Source: Hydrangea macrophylla (lineage: Eukaryota; Streptophyta; Magnoliopsida; Cornales; Hydrangeaceae). From it: a DNA stretch of 64,000 nt. The notes beneath the pieces were generated by a model. That model was not told the DNA's origin, did no database searches, and saw nothing but the letters and a program-made list of their open reading frames with translations. Numbering within the stretch: the stretch's first letter is position 1; every line of letters begins with the position of its first letter. The stretch covers positions 73,027,169 to 73,091,168 of the forward strand of contig CM066988.1 in NCBI GenBank assembly GCA_033977485.1, written 5' to 3'. This document shows positions 34,332 through 46,610 of the stretch, one piece after another. A program made the position numbers and the translations under genes.

Positions 34332-34995
34332 TAAAGGAAAAGGGAAGGTAGGAGAAAGGAAGTGGAAAGAAGAAGGGTGAAGGAAAGAAGAGAAAGAGGG
34401 GGGAGGAGTCTGATGAAGAAATTGACCCAAGGACGCCACCGGTGGAGGGTTAGGATACGGTTATGATAGAGGACAACCCTGAGCATCCTCCTAATGTAGC
34501 CCCAGGGATGCCTACTAAGGCCGAGGGATTTGAGTTCAGGAAATAGGAGACGGCAGGCCCCGCGACTCTCCAAGCAGTTTATGATATTCTGATTAGCGAG
34601 AGGGACGTGCGGGTACATCTCGAGGGTATAGTGTGTCAGTTAGCTGCTCAACAAGAGTTGATGATGCTTGAGCTCACACGACGACATAGATTAGGCAGCT
34701 TACAGGCTTTGTCGAGCAGATTTTGATTCTGTTAGGTGTGGATCAATCTTTGTGTTCCAAATCAGCACCGCCCCCAAAGACTACTCCGTCTATAGACCTT
34801 GCCTCCTCATTAGCACCACCAGAGGTCAGCATTCCCGAGATGCAACAACCTCCAACTAGTGCTCCTGCACAGGCTAAGAGTGAACCGACAGTTGTCCAGA
34901 CTATGACAGCTACTGAGGGTGGTAGTGAGGTCGCAGATCCTGCTTTAGATCTTGCACCTCAGGCCTCTAGTCATCCTTCATCTGCTGAGCTCTAG
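34332..34995 (+). pseudogene. A2 post-pol ORF, C-terminal tail
   Basis: A Lys/Glu/Arg-rich stretch (about 34332-34410) precedes MPTKAEGFEF (from 34509), a leucine/glutamine-rich segment with QLAAQQELMMLEL (about 34640-34675), a Pro/Ala-rich segment (34755-34880) and the acidic TEGGSEVADPALD end with a stop at 34993-34995. It parallels A1 8984-9541 segment for segment, so it is a genuine family feature. There are several stops. Confidence 0.62.
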
Positions 34996-36920
34996 GAACT
35001 ATTTTGGAGAGTAAGAGAGTGCGCTTTTATATTTGTTGTACCTTAATTTATCTCTCTCTTTTGTTTTATATTATTGGATTTGGAGATATTTTGGGTTGGT
35101 TGACATCTGTATGTGGACTTTTTTTTATTTTTGGACATTTCAATATAGATAGTACTTTTTGCTCATGGATCGTGTTTTTAATTGACTATATTCTCTGTTG
35201 TTATCCATACAATTCTTGATCTTGGTGTGTTGTTGGAGATTATTGTATGTTAATAGGTGAATTCTTATTGGTGAGTTGCACTGTATTCTCAGGTGATATC
35301 TACCTTTTGTTGTCTAGAAATACTTCCATTGGGAACAATGTTTATTTCAGTTGGGGATAGGGGTAGATACGCACCTGTTTACTTTGAACTGAATATGTAC
35401 ATCTGTTAAGTTTCATAACATTCACTTGAGTTTGTTTGGTGTGTTTTGGTTTGATTTTAAGAAAAATTGAAAATTCTAAAAAAAAAAAATTGGTTGTTAA
35501 GCTTATGACTTTCATAAATCTCATTCCTCATAGCTAATTACTATGCAATAACGCATTCATATTTTTCTTGTCGTGTTATGGATCTCGATTACATGTTACT
35601 GTGTCGCCAATCTAGTTATATATCCATAGCATGAATATATCTTAAAAATATTTGAACGAGTTGACAACTGCGATAAAAATCTTTGATTAGAGTGAAATAT
35701 GACTGTTATGTGATTGGACTTGTAGTGGAAACTTTAAACCCTAGTGAGTTTTGAGCCATTCAGGATCTACAAATTTAAGAACTCGAGAATTACTCAAAAT
35801 ATGAACTAATGTGTGAAGAAAATGATTGAGGCCATCGATAGCTCACCTCACTACCTGAACAAGTACAATTCCGACTTACCTATCATAACTCAATGCTTTT
35901 ACCTGAAATCTTATATCTATATAGAGCTTAAGTATGTGATTGGTTTGTGTTGGCTACTAAAGGAGGAAAAGAAGAAGTAAAAGAGTTAAATGAAAAGGAA
36001 AGAAAAGAAAAAAAAAAGCTATATAAAAAGAAAAGAGAAAAAGAAGAGAATTGGTGGGTTGAAAAAATTATTGGAGGATTGGGTAAATGAAAAAAGTAGA
36101 GCTGAATATGAAAAATACCCAGCCACATGTTTGAACTCGGAAACCCATCTCATCATCCGAACTTCTTTGCCTATTTCTTTCACAAGTCCTAAAGAGTCTA
36201 GATAACTTTAATTAAATTTCGAGTATGGAATGAGTTCTCCGTGGTAGATTGCTCTTGTAGGGAATAGTGTTCCTTTCATGAGACTCCTACACTTCAAAAT
36301 AAGCATTTTTTAGTGTCTAGTATGAAAGCATGTTTGATAGCCTTTACATTTGCTCATTTGAGCTTCATACTATGAGTGCACATCTTTTTACGCAAGTTTT
36401 TGAGTGTTTCTATTTTTGAGTGTAAACCGTGTAAGATTTGAGTTGAAATTATGAAATCTTGAACATGATCAATCTACATGTCTCTGAGATGAAGATTTCA
36501 ATTGTAGATGTTAACTCCAAACACACATTCAAGGATATATGAAGGCTATGGATGTATTTTGACTAGAATGACTACTTTGTAACATATTGTTTACTTCCAT
36601 GTTGTGGCAAAGGAAGTAATGTTTTTGTTGAGCATGATTTTTAGCACTTAGGAGAGAATGAGATTTCTTGGTAAGTTTAGAAAGCTTAACACAGGGATTT
36701 TGTGGGTACATTCACTGTAAACCCTCACGAGACATAACTCGTCCACTAGGGAGAACCTAGGGGTTTAAAGGCTTGATACATACGCTAAATGTAGCCGCAA
36801 TTCCTGTGATAGTGAGTTAGGAATTTTCTTTTATTTAAACCTAATAAAACTGTAACATTGGTTGATTGCGTGTCTTAGATTGTTACAATTCCACTTTATT
36901 ACTAGAGACTAGCAATGTGC
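34996..36920 (+). other. A2 3' noncoding region
   Basis: 1.9 kb, AT-rich, with no gene seen. Low-complexity A/G-rich stretch at about 35958-36062. Landmarks parallel those of A1 9542-11682, including the AAACCCTCACGAGACA block (36718 here and 11452 in A1). Confidence 0.6.
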
Positions 36921-36933
36921 TAGTTGGGGGTTG
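36921..36933 (+). other. A2 polypurine tract
   Basis: GTTGGGGGTTG lies directly before the 3' LTR and is identical to the tract before the A1 3' LTR. Confidence 0.75.
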
Positions 36934-38544
36934 TGATGAACGCTGGTTTTTGTAAGAATAATAGCCCGATAAAGAATAGAATTGATCAATCCTAGCCCTA
37001 TGTCTCTAGTTTTACTTGCTTTTGTGCGTTAATCTTTATCTGTACACAATGATATATTTCCTTGGTATGTTGTTATGTCTAGCGTGTTTTATGCAGGTTT
37101 CAGAAGCTAAATTAATAACATGTGAACAGGGATAGTAAATAAACAAAGAGGACATATCAAAGTTCAAATTTAAGTCCCAATCGATTGCCATTTGTTGGAA
37201 ATCAATTGTCATCTTTTCAAAACCAATCGATTTCCATTCATAAACAATCGATTGACACGAATACCAATCAATTGCTTTCAGAGCCAATCGATTGGTCTGG
37301 ATTGTGCAGTCAAACCTCTTTAATGGCGCAAGACCTCAGCAATCCCTCATTTGTGCGACAACCATCCATTATAGAATGAACCTGGGCATCCCTAGCTCAT
37401 GGGTATTGTAGTATAAATAGAGGGGAGTAAGAGGAGTGAGGGGTTGGCTCATTCTTGTATGGTTTTGTAGGTTTATACTAGATTTTTGTCAAACTATTAG
37501 AAGTTTTCAAGTTCTGTAATCAGTGTTAGTGACTTCATACGGGTTTTGTTTATTTCAAATTACTATTATGAGTTTGTTAGTCTTTTGTTTAGATTTCGAT
37601 TACAATCCTAAATTTCATGTTCAATCTCATGTTTAGATCTTATTTTGTAAGCATGTCTCAGTTTATTTATGTTTCTGCATCTAAAATAATGTTAGCTTAG
37701 ACTCGTGGTTGGGAACAATGTGATAAAGCATTGTTACCAAGCCACTGTAATGAATCTGTATGAAACTCAGTGGCAATCAATTTGATACAGAACCCAATTG
37801 ATTTCCATAGATCCAAAGCCAATCGATTGGCATCCTATGCCAATAGATTGCTGTCTATGACAATCGATTGGTATGCACATGTCTTGGGCAGAACCTTTAT
37901 AGTATTCCAGTAACTTTTGTTTTAGAAACTTAACCAAAATTGATCTTTTCAAATTCAAATTGCAAACAGATTTTGAAATGTAAGCCCTTAAGCCAATTAA
38001 TTCAATGAACATATATGATGAACACATTGAATATCCTATACTTGATTTGTTTATTATAGTTCATAGTTTTAAATGGTTATTATTTTAGTTTTTCATAGTA
38101 AGTAAAGTAATTCAACCACTAGTAATGTAAATTCACATAACTAATGTCTAGGTTTCTTAACTTAATAATTTTCGAAATAAGGAGAACTAAAAAGGTGAAG
38201 CCCCAGTTATACGTCAATGCTAAAACATGGAAGTGGTTGGCACAATGTGGATTCACATGTTCCCAACACCTTTTCATATATAGCTTTGAATCACATCTCC
38301 TATCCCTGATTAATTTAGACATCTCTTCATTTTACTTATTTTAGTTAAGTTCTAAATACATTAGGATCGTTAGAACCTCCATCTTCAAGAAATCATCTTT
38401 TTTATTTTCCTTAGGTCTCAATCTAGAACATTCTGTTCTTAACTTCCGTTCCTTGGGATACAACTTGGTCTTACCAGTTTTACTCGACGCGATCGTCTAT
38501 ACTTGGATGTACTCATAAGAGTGCACACAATCTCTTTCGTGTCA
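36934..38544 (+). repeat. A2 3' LTR
   Basis: 1611 bp, from TGATGAACGCTGG to CTTTCGTGTCA. It contains the TATA box TATAAATAG at 37412-37420 and CAATCGATTG-type clusters at about 37178-37292 and 37772-37872. It has a single copy of the block that is amplified fourfold at the 5' end. Confidence 0.9.
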
Positions 38545-38549
38545 ATGAG

Positions 38550-41500
38550 CTTTTGTATTTTATTTCGTATTTCCAGTGTCCTATATAGATATTTTGTATT
38601 TATGAATTTATTAACTTAGACTGTAAGTTACGGACCTAGACTGACGTTGACACACAAACCTATAGAATCTGTACCAAACATGGACTATACAACACAAAGT
38701 CCCACAGACTTAATGAGGCAAGTACACTAAGTATACTCCCCCTTATAACCACTATGCAAACACTCCCTTAAACCTCTTGGTCACTCACCACCACCCCCAA
38801 ACCGCCGAATTTTCACCAACACCCTCAAATCGCCGGCTCACATCCCCCTCAGTCAACCTCTCTCAAATCCCCTCTATCAAGTCACTATAGATTTGAAAAT
38901 CTGTATGTGTATGTGTGCATTTAAATTATCTGTGTATTCATATGTGTGTGTGTATATAAGGGACCATGGAGAGAGAGAGAGAGAACCACCGAGAGAAGGA
39001 AAATGGAGCAAAAGCAAACCCTCACACACCCCCTCTGTCTTCTACTTTCCATACATACATCCTCAAGTTACACAGACTCACAGAAAGAAGTGGAAAAGAA
39101 GAAGCAAACCGAAGATAAAGAAAGTGAACCCGAGACTGAGGTATAACCCTTACCCCTGTCTATTTATTTCATAGCTATTATACACCTCACACGTACACAC
39201 TTGGATCCCCATGCATGAACAAAATAGAGCCTTTGGCCCTAGTCTAAGAGACCACCATTAAAGCTCCTTAGAGCTTCATTATTTCAAACCACAACCAAAA
39301 CTCATGACAAGTATACCAAACAGACCCTTATAGTCCCAGACACACCCCCTAAGAACAGTTTTGGTTTAGACCACGTTTGGCCAACCATGCAAGGCATTAT
39401 CCTTAAGAAAACCAAAAAGGATAATCCCCTAGTTAGAACCCTAAACGAGATAACTAGACCTCCTTATACCCATGGATGCGTAGAGGAGAGAGAGATGAAG
39501 AGTTTAGCGTTGATCTCATCCATTTCTATGGAAAAATGACGGAGAAATGAGCTTGGGAAAATTTCCCGGAGAGAACGGGCTCGCCGGCGGTAGACCAGTT
39601 GAGGGAGAAGATGACCAGAGCTCCTAGAGCTTTAAACTCTTGTACACCGCGCCTTAATGGTTGTACAAACCCATTTTGAAAAGGGTTATATCGTCTACCT
39701 ATATTAATAAATTCAGGTTGGGTCGTCACTTATTTAAATGTCGTCGTTTCATCCTGGATCATACCAGATTCGTTTACAGCAAGGTCGGGTCAGGGTATGG
39801 ACTCGGATATGGATCCAGATCTGGGTAAATGGGTCCGATTAATTCCTTTAGTATATACAGTTAACCCGTTTTCTTTTGGGTTGGGATAATTTGACCCGCA
39901 AACTTTTAAACTTGGATTCTCTTGAGTCTGTAAACGGATAGCCCGTTTTGGATTGGGTCGGTTCGGGTAACCCGTGAATCTGTAATAAATTTTGATTAGT
40001 TTTTATTAATCTGTTTTTTATATAAATAGGTTTAATATGATTATTAATTGTTTTAAATTATGTAAAATTAGTTTTAGTAATATTTTAAATTCGAGAATAT
40101 TGTAACTTAACATTCTCATATTCTGAAATTATGATTTTTATATGTTATAAACAATAATTATTAGTTTAATTTTAATAAATACAGATATGTTATTGTGTAA
40201 ATGGTTTAAATTATTTAAGAATAGTTTTAAATGACAAAGTTAAGTTTTAAATATTCTGAAACACTATTTTAAATAATATTCTTATACCCTATTATTATGT
40301 TATATTTATTATATATTATACTTATTATTTATTTAGGAAAAATAAATAATAAGAATTAATTTTTTTTAATTGTAATAATTAGGTATTAAATACCTAATGG
40401 CCATTTTTAAAATGTAGAAAATTATGTTGTCTATCCCAAGGTCTAATGACCATGTTTTATAAATTTATAAACCACAAACTTTAGGATTGTATTTAATTAT
40501 AAGGACTCACTTGTTTATCTTTGAATTCATTTAAAATACCAAGCAATTTCCAAAAATTTTAAGAAAAATACCACTAGCCTATTTTAAGGCCCAGTATTTA
40601 ATAAAAAAATTTCGAAGGACCAGTTGTCCTTCTAAAATATTTTTTATAATTATAGAACTTGTTAGACTATAATTATGTAATTAGGACTTCGATAATTCAT
40701 AATAAATAAACTGTAACTCAGAAAATACGCGATCAGTTCATAAATTCCTACAAAAGAAAATGTAGATATATTTTTTCTAAGTTTAGTGACTTTCCGACGT
40801 AGTAAAAAATATAGCTTACTCTTAGGGTCTACACTGGTATAGGAAATCCCAACCATTTATATGACTGGTATAGGAAACCCAGCCTTTTATATGACGGACT
40901 CCGATTTGAGTCTAGTCAATGGTGTTAGACTCAGAATAATGTCAGGATCATCATGTTGAGATTTAGGAACCCATTCGACACAATTACCATTATGCCCCTA
41001 TTACTAGTATGCATGTCAATCGCCATTCTATGTATTGGTATGAATTGTAGGGACCGAAGCAATACTTGTATTCGCAAACTCGCATTGAGGTAAGTCGTCC
41101 TAACTCACTTAGTATATTATAGAAATACTCCTTGTGTATTATATAAATATCTCGTATGTCCTGTTTGGGCATATTTGATGAGTATTATATGTGCGTAAGT
41201 TAAGATTAACTGTTTAAATGAAAACGCATGCTTAATTGATAATTGTTGTTAAGATTCATGCTTGTTACATTATATATCATATACTCACATGAACACTCAT
41301 ATGAACGTAGTCGAGTCATGATGTCAAAGTTAACGTCTGCATAGTAAGTCAAAGAGACTAACCTAATTATATTATTACACATGTTTGTGTGGACCGTGGA
41401 TGTCCGAGTAGTACAGTCCAATCAATGGGAATAACGATAAATGCTATTGGGCTCTGTTAGGTGTCGATAGCAAAACTACCCATTTGAATTAATGGAGTTA

Positions 41501-42459
41501 ATCATGAGTTGAGGTTTATACGCTATTGGGCCCTATTAGGCGACGATAGCAAAATATCCATCTAGGTCTTGAATTCAATAGTTACCAAATGTTAATGCTA
41601 TTGGGCCCTGTTAGGCGGCGATAGTACTATAACTATTCTATTTTCAGGCAAGTTCACGAGGACCTAAGAGTAAAATGATTACAACCTTTTAAACCAAAAC
41701 TGCTATTGGGCCCTGCTAGGTGACGATAGCAAAGTGATCATTCCACTCTAAGCTAATGGCGTTACACTAGTAATGTAACATGTCATATGAGTCAGTGATG
41801 GTGTCTAGGCAAAGTTGAATATATCGATACTGCATTGTGTTGTCACTATCTCACTCATACTATCATATTATATACTTATCAAATAATTAGTTCAAGATAT
41901 TTGTTGCACTTGTATATTATTGCTTGTATTAGGAGTGACAGGTTAGACAAACTCACTTATCCTCAAAAGCTAACAGCTATATTACCCTAGACATATTACG
42001 TCTAAGTTATAATGAAGAAGCCCATACAGGTAACTATGAAGAAGAGTATCTGGATCCTCAAGAGGGGGACTATCAGGAAGGTTACCCTGAGCGAGACTAT
42101 TCAAAAGAGTACACTAATGAAGGGCATGGATATGCCAGCTGAACAGAAGAATCTAGTCTATTTATCATATTAGGACTTCCTTTTAGAACTATCTTTTGTC
42201 TATTGTAATAACTTGAGCGGCGTCGATCACCCAAACTTATATTTCTGTGGTTTTCATTTAGAACTGTTGTTATAGCCTAGCAGCAAACACTTAAAGTTCC
42301 CCCATGAATACCATTAGACGTTTTATCATTTCTTCTTATGTTATAACCATGTTAGAATACTTGCAAGGACATGTCAATCTTATGTACCTAGTCATGGCTC
42401 AAGAATTTGAAAAGGAAAAATTTATTTTCCTATAATTTTCGCTAATCCGGGGCGTGACA
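38550..42459 (+). repeat. S1 solo LTR, main part
   Basis: 3.9 kb with no gag or pol. It includes an AG run at about 38966-38986, a very AT-rich stretch at 40000-40720 and a four-copy hairpin repeat at 41443-41730. Near the end (about 42010-42141) lies a short acidic, Tyr/Glu-rich open frame ending GHGYAS-stop, placed like the QEEPYDYAN-stop frame near the end of the D1 LTR. Confidence 0.6.
41443..41730 (+). repeat. Four copies of a 29-bp hairpin repeat in S1
   Basis: GCTATTGGGCCCTGTTAGGC-type units of 29 bp lie at 41443-41471, 41522-41550, 41597-41625 and 41702-41730. Each is bounded by GCTAT at its left and ATAGC (ATAGT in the third) at its right, so each can form a small hairpin. Spacers between units are 46-76 bp and unrelated in sequence. 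Confidence 0.85.
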
Positions 42460-43378
42460 CACGCCCTTGTCTCCACAAAAATCATCCATGGACCAATGAC
42501 ATCAACGTCTTGGCCACCCAAAAGCTAAAATTCTCAAGTCTATTGTGTCTAAACAATCCCATCCTGTTTCTGTGACTGAATTTCATTTTTGTGATTCTTG
42601 CTTATTTAGTAAGAGTCATTGACTCCCATTTGTTTTTTCAACAATTTCATGTAATAAACCTCTTGAAATAATTTATTCTGATGTGTGGGGACCTGCACCT
42701 ATTACCTCATTTGACAATTTCTGATATTATGTTGTATTTGTTGACTATTTTACGAAGTATTCCTGGCTTTACTTGATGAAGCAAAAATTAGAGGTTAATG
42801 TTATCTTTAAAATATTCAAAAAGGTTGTTGAAACACACTTTCAAGCCTCAATTTTAATAGTATACTCAGATGGAGGTGGCGAATATCTTGGGTTAGCCCC
42901 TACACTTCACAAACATGGCATCCAACATCTCAAGAGTCCTCCCTACACTCCTAAACTTGTTGCAATACTGGAGAAAAGGCATCGTCACATCGTGGAAACT
43001 GATCTCACACGACTCCACCAAGCATCAAACCCACTTCATTTTTGGTTCACCACCTTTCAAATGGAAATCTATTTAATTAATCGCCTCCCCATCCCAATCT
43101 TGAGTCTTCAGAGTCTGTTTGAGAAGTTATTTGGAAAAAGTGGAAATTATCATAAATTAAAAAATCTCGGCTGCCATTGTTATCCTTGGTTGCGCCCATA
43201 CTCCTCGAATAAATTAGAGCCAAAATCCAGACCATGTGTCTCTTTTAGATACTCCATTAACCAAAATGACTACAAATGCTTTGGCCCCCTATCCAAAAAA
43301 TTATTCATCTCTAGACATGTCCAATTTGTGGAAAATTACTTTCCTTTTAAAACCAATGCACCTTTTGAACAATGAGTT
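42460..43378 (+). pseudogene. C3 integrase
   Basis: Continues C3 after S1. HALVSTKIIHGP, then in broken frames SKILKSIVSKQS and FCDSCLFSKSHRLPF (the His/Cys module, about 42580-42640) and SDVWGPAPI (first Asp, about 42678). From 42773 an open frame of 200 codons contains VYSDGGGEYLGL (second Asp, about 42865), an altered NGVAERKHRH-type block reading LVAILEKRHRHIVE (Glu retained, about 42957-42995), and the integrase C-terminus with CVSFRYSINQNDYKCF (about 43230-43280). The stop is at 43376-43378. It would integrate copia cDNA. Confidence 0.87.
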
Positions 43379-44164
43379 ATGGAGGCTATTATTTTCTCTT
43401 GGGGCTCATATCATGTTCCCCATTTCTCGGTTCCAATCACTTCCATGAATCAAGCAACAAATCAAGTTGAAAATTCATTAACATTAATTGCTCCTATGCT
43501 TCTCTCGCTGAGCCAATTCTTTCTCCCCATGTCTCACTTAATGATGGCTCGTCTTCCCATGCACATGCGTTGAATCCTTTTATGTCCACATCCGACTACA
43601 ACACGAGTGGTGCCTCCGTACCAGCACACTCATATATCCATTCTCCTTTTCCCTCTCTACTACCGCCACCGCCACCCCCACCCCCACCCCCACCCCCACC
43701 TTAAATCCCTAGCCATCCAATGCTTACCCAAGCCAAACAAGGAATTTTTAAACCAAAAAAGCTATTCCTTGCCACCTCCCACCCTGTTTCTGAAACCACC
43801 GAACCCTTAACACTTACTCAAGCTCAACAATATCCACAATGGCGTAAAACAATATGTGAAGAATTTTTGATGCATTAGTACGCAATAACACTTAGGACTT
43901 AGTTTCGACTAGTTCCTCACAAAACATTGTTGGGTGTAAATGGATTTTCCGTATTAAATGAAATCCCGATGGTTTTATAGCACTGGATAAAGCCCGGCTG
44001 GTAGCTAAGGGTTTTCACCAATGACTTGGCATAGACTTCACAAATACTTTCAACCCGATTGTGAAACCAACCACCATTTGGATTGTTCTCACTATTGCTA
44101 TTTCATGTGGCTAGTCGTTGAGGCAACTTGATGTTAACAATGCTTTTCTGCAGGGCACTCTCAC
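43379..44164 (+). pseudogene. C3 spacer and first part of reverse transcriptase
   Basis: 43379-43800 is a Ser/Pro-rich linker with a (CCACCC)n run at about 43663-43700. Reverse transcriptase follows: LTLTQAQQYPQWRKTI (from about 43807), VGCKWIFRIK-stop-NPDGFIA (about 43930-43980), KARLVAKGFHQ-stop-LGIDFTNTFNP (about 43990-44060) and LRQLDVNNAFLQGTLT (about 44116-44164). The CTCAC target of D1 falls inside this last block. The sequence resumes at 55842 with DNVYMQQPP. Confidence 0.86.
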
Positions 44165-45730
44165 TGTAACAACCTGCATTTCCATTTATTTTTAAATTAC
44201 ATTTTCATAATTAAATTTGTATTGTTTGCTTTCTTTTTATTTCAATTCCCCTGTATTAAAACTGGTTACTTGTTTTAATTCATATTAAAATTCTTTTGGG
44301 GTTAAACTGTAATTTTCTAAATTTAAGAAATACCTGTGTTGAATTTTAAATCTGTATTTCAAAATGGTGGATATTTTTTTTTGATAACTCCAACTGCATT
44401 TTTATGAAACCAGAAAACTATTTCTTACATGAAAATGAATTTTTTGTATTTTTGAAGTGACCACCGCGCCATGAAAATACCAGTTTGTATTCAAAACTGT
44501 CCACATTGTGCTAAACTATCACAGATTTTGGAAGTGATGTAAAGTTGGACATGACTTATGCTTTATTTCCATTTATGGCAAACTAATCATTGACTTAGGC
44601 CTTGTTTGGCAATGCCCTCTTAATGTGTGTTAACTTATGCCTATAATCTAATTTCTCAAACAACTGTATATTGACCCCTATATGCCTAGGTGACCCTTTG
44701 AGCATCTGTGAAGTTGTATCACTGTGTGCCTACGTATGTATAATTCTATATGTGTGATCTGTATTTTAGTTAGTACACTTAGAAATTAGAAATAATTTAG
44801 TTTGTTGAGTGAGTATCACAACTCACAACTTGGAGCCCAAGATTGTGAGTTCTATATAACTTATACACTCACATACTCTCTCAATCACACACATTCTGCA
44901 CATCAATTTCAAAGAGAGAAAAGAGAGAACACAGAGAGTTTAGTGAAGAAAATTCTCAGTAAATTTTTGGAGAGAGAGTACATCACCACACCAAGCACAA
45001 TCTGCATTCTCCGTTGGTTTCACAAACTGATAGAATATAGAGAGAGTATAAGAGAGAGAGAGAGAGAGAAGAATTTACAGATTTTATTATAGAAAAAGGA
45101 AGCTCAATCCACCATAGCCTAGTTTGAAGTGTGGATTGCTAATCTTACTTTCTTTCTCAACAACTCTCCATCTCTAAATAACTGTGAGTATTATTAACTC
45201 ACTCCCAATGTAATTCATGTCTTAATTTTGTTTATATAGCTTGATTTGAAAATCACCATAGTTAATTTTACGTTGATGTTCCATAGCTTGAAAATCATGA
45301 ATTCTCAAACTAAATCAAAATCTGTGTTGATAGATAAATATGAAAGACTATAGTATGTATTGACTATGTTTAAAGTATTGAAGCCTAATTTGTTTATATG
45401 AAAAAGTATATTAAGGATTAAGTTTTGACAACTTTTAGTTTTTCATAAAATTCAAGAGCTATGGTTTGATTTGTGTTTAATTGATTTCATATTAGTAATC
45501 CTTGTAAGAAAAGGGAGAGATCCATATATAACATGATGTATATACCAACAGTTCTGAAAATGGTCGAAAAGACCCCTAAAAACTGAAACAGAGCAGTTCT
45601 GACGAAGAAGACGAAGTCTCTACTTCATCTCGCGCGCACGATCGCGTGAGCGAGCATCGAGCGAGCGGCCCGCGCGAGCGACTTTTCGCGCGAGCGATCT
45701 GCGTGCGCGAGCCACGTTGATTCAGGCAGA

Positions 45731-45738
45731 TATAAAAG
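45731..45738 (+). promoter_or_regulatory. Putative TATA box of D1 5' LTR
   Basis: TATAAAAG, conserved in the 3' LTR at 54338-54345. It sits between the two GC-rich palindrome clusters. No transcription start can be fixed from sequence alone. Confidence 0.45.
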
Positions 45739-46229
45739 TTTAAAAAGAAAATGAAAAATAGGCAGGTCGCGCGAGCGAGGGTCGTGCGAGAGACCTTTCG
45801 CGCGAGCGACCCGCTCGCGAGGTGGCTGATTTTACGCAGAAAGAAAAGGTTTTTAAAATAAAAAGGAAAATGGGCAGGTCGCGCGAGCGATATATCGCGC
45901 GAGCGACCCGCGTGCGCGACTTATGGCAGTTTCTAGTTCTTGCTTATTTTGTGTTAAGGAACTGTTTGGGTGGTATTTTATGAACTGTTAAAGCTCTGTT
46001 TGGGAAATTTATTTAAGCAGAATCCTATTTGATTATGTGTAGATGATTAAAACAATGAATTATGACCTATCAATCCCCGTACGTACGTGTTTCTATAATT
46101 CATTAAATTCCTTTATATTGAAGGTTCATGTCATACATGTGGAGTCAGTTGTACATGCATGTGGGTGTCAGTCAGCGTGAAAAAGAGTAATGGTCAGTGT
46201 GGAAAAGAGTATGAGATTGAGATTGAGAT

Positions 46230-46610
46230 TGTGTTGTGGACACTCCATGGTTGTTGTGTACCAAAGTGTGACGTTTTAAGATTGCGGTGAGAGTGTCTTT
46301 GAAATACGACGGTGGCAAAACTGGACACTCCCTGACGACCATGGTAGCGTCAAAGTGTGTGAAACCAAACTTGGACATTCCCTGGCACCCATGGAAGTGC
46401 TAAAGTGTGGCCTACGGACACTCCCTGATACCCGAGTCTGGATAATGCATGAGGGTTCCTCCGGTATTTGCATGGCGGTTTAGGTATTCAAAGTGTGAGG
46501 CATTGGACACTCCCTGGTACCCCGGACAAAAGTATGAGGCAAACTGGACATTCCCTGGCACCCTTGTATTAAAGTGTGGCTATCGGAGTATTTCAAAGAT
46601 ACTGGTGTGA
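46230..46610 (+). repeat. Degenerate minisatellite inside the D1 LTR
   Basis: GGACACTCCCTGGYACCC followed by a CTAAAGTGTG-like tail recurs about six times at irregular 50-80 bp spacing, preceded by (GAGATT)n at about 46211-46230. The 3' LTR has the same array at about 54790-55190. Confidence 0.8.

Larger units (their letters stand above)
22012..38544 (+). mobile_element. A2: Athila-like Ty3 element, 16.5 kb, with a tandemly amplified LTR-leader block
   Basis: The LTRs begin TGATGA at 22012 and 36934. The 3' LTR ends GTGTCA at 38544. Perfect target duplications ATGAG lie at 22007-22011 and 38545-38549. The order is LTR, primer site (four copies), gag, protease, reverse transcriptase, RNase H, integrase, a post-pol ORF, a noncoding region, polypurine tract and LTR, which is the layout of Athila elements. 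All coding parts are broken. The extra length comes from three additional copies of a 0.9-kb block at the 5' end. Confidence 0.92.
21974..42459 (+). mobile_element. S1: apparent solo LTR (Ty3, chromovirus-like), split by A2
   Basis: Sequence unrelated to C3 starts TATAATGCCAGTAAAATTTC at 21974 and ends GGGGCGTGACA at 42459, exactly between two parts of the C3 integrase region. The end matches the D1 LTR end. No gag or pol is visible in the roughly 3.95 kb (21974-22011 plus 38550-42459), so a solo LTR is the simplest reading. The usual TG start has become TA or lies a base or two upstream. Possible target copies CCCGC (21967-21971) and CACGC (42460-42464) match at 4 of 5 bases. Confidence 0.65.

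Noticed and set aside
43664..43700. Histidine/proline-rich peptide at 43607-43810
   Set aside because: It comes from a (CCACCC)n run in the C3 integrase-reverse transcriptase linker.
44802..45092. 96-codon ORF in the D1 5' LTR, also near 53453 in the 3' LTR
   Set aside because: It lies wholly within the LTR, ends in an AG microsatellite, and changes length between the two LTRs. It looks like chance.
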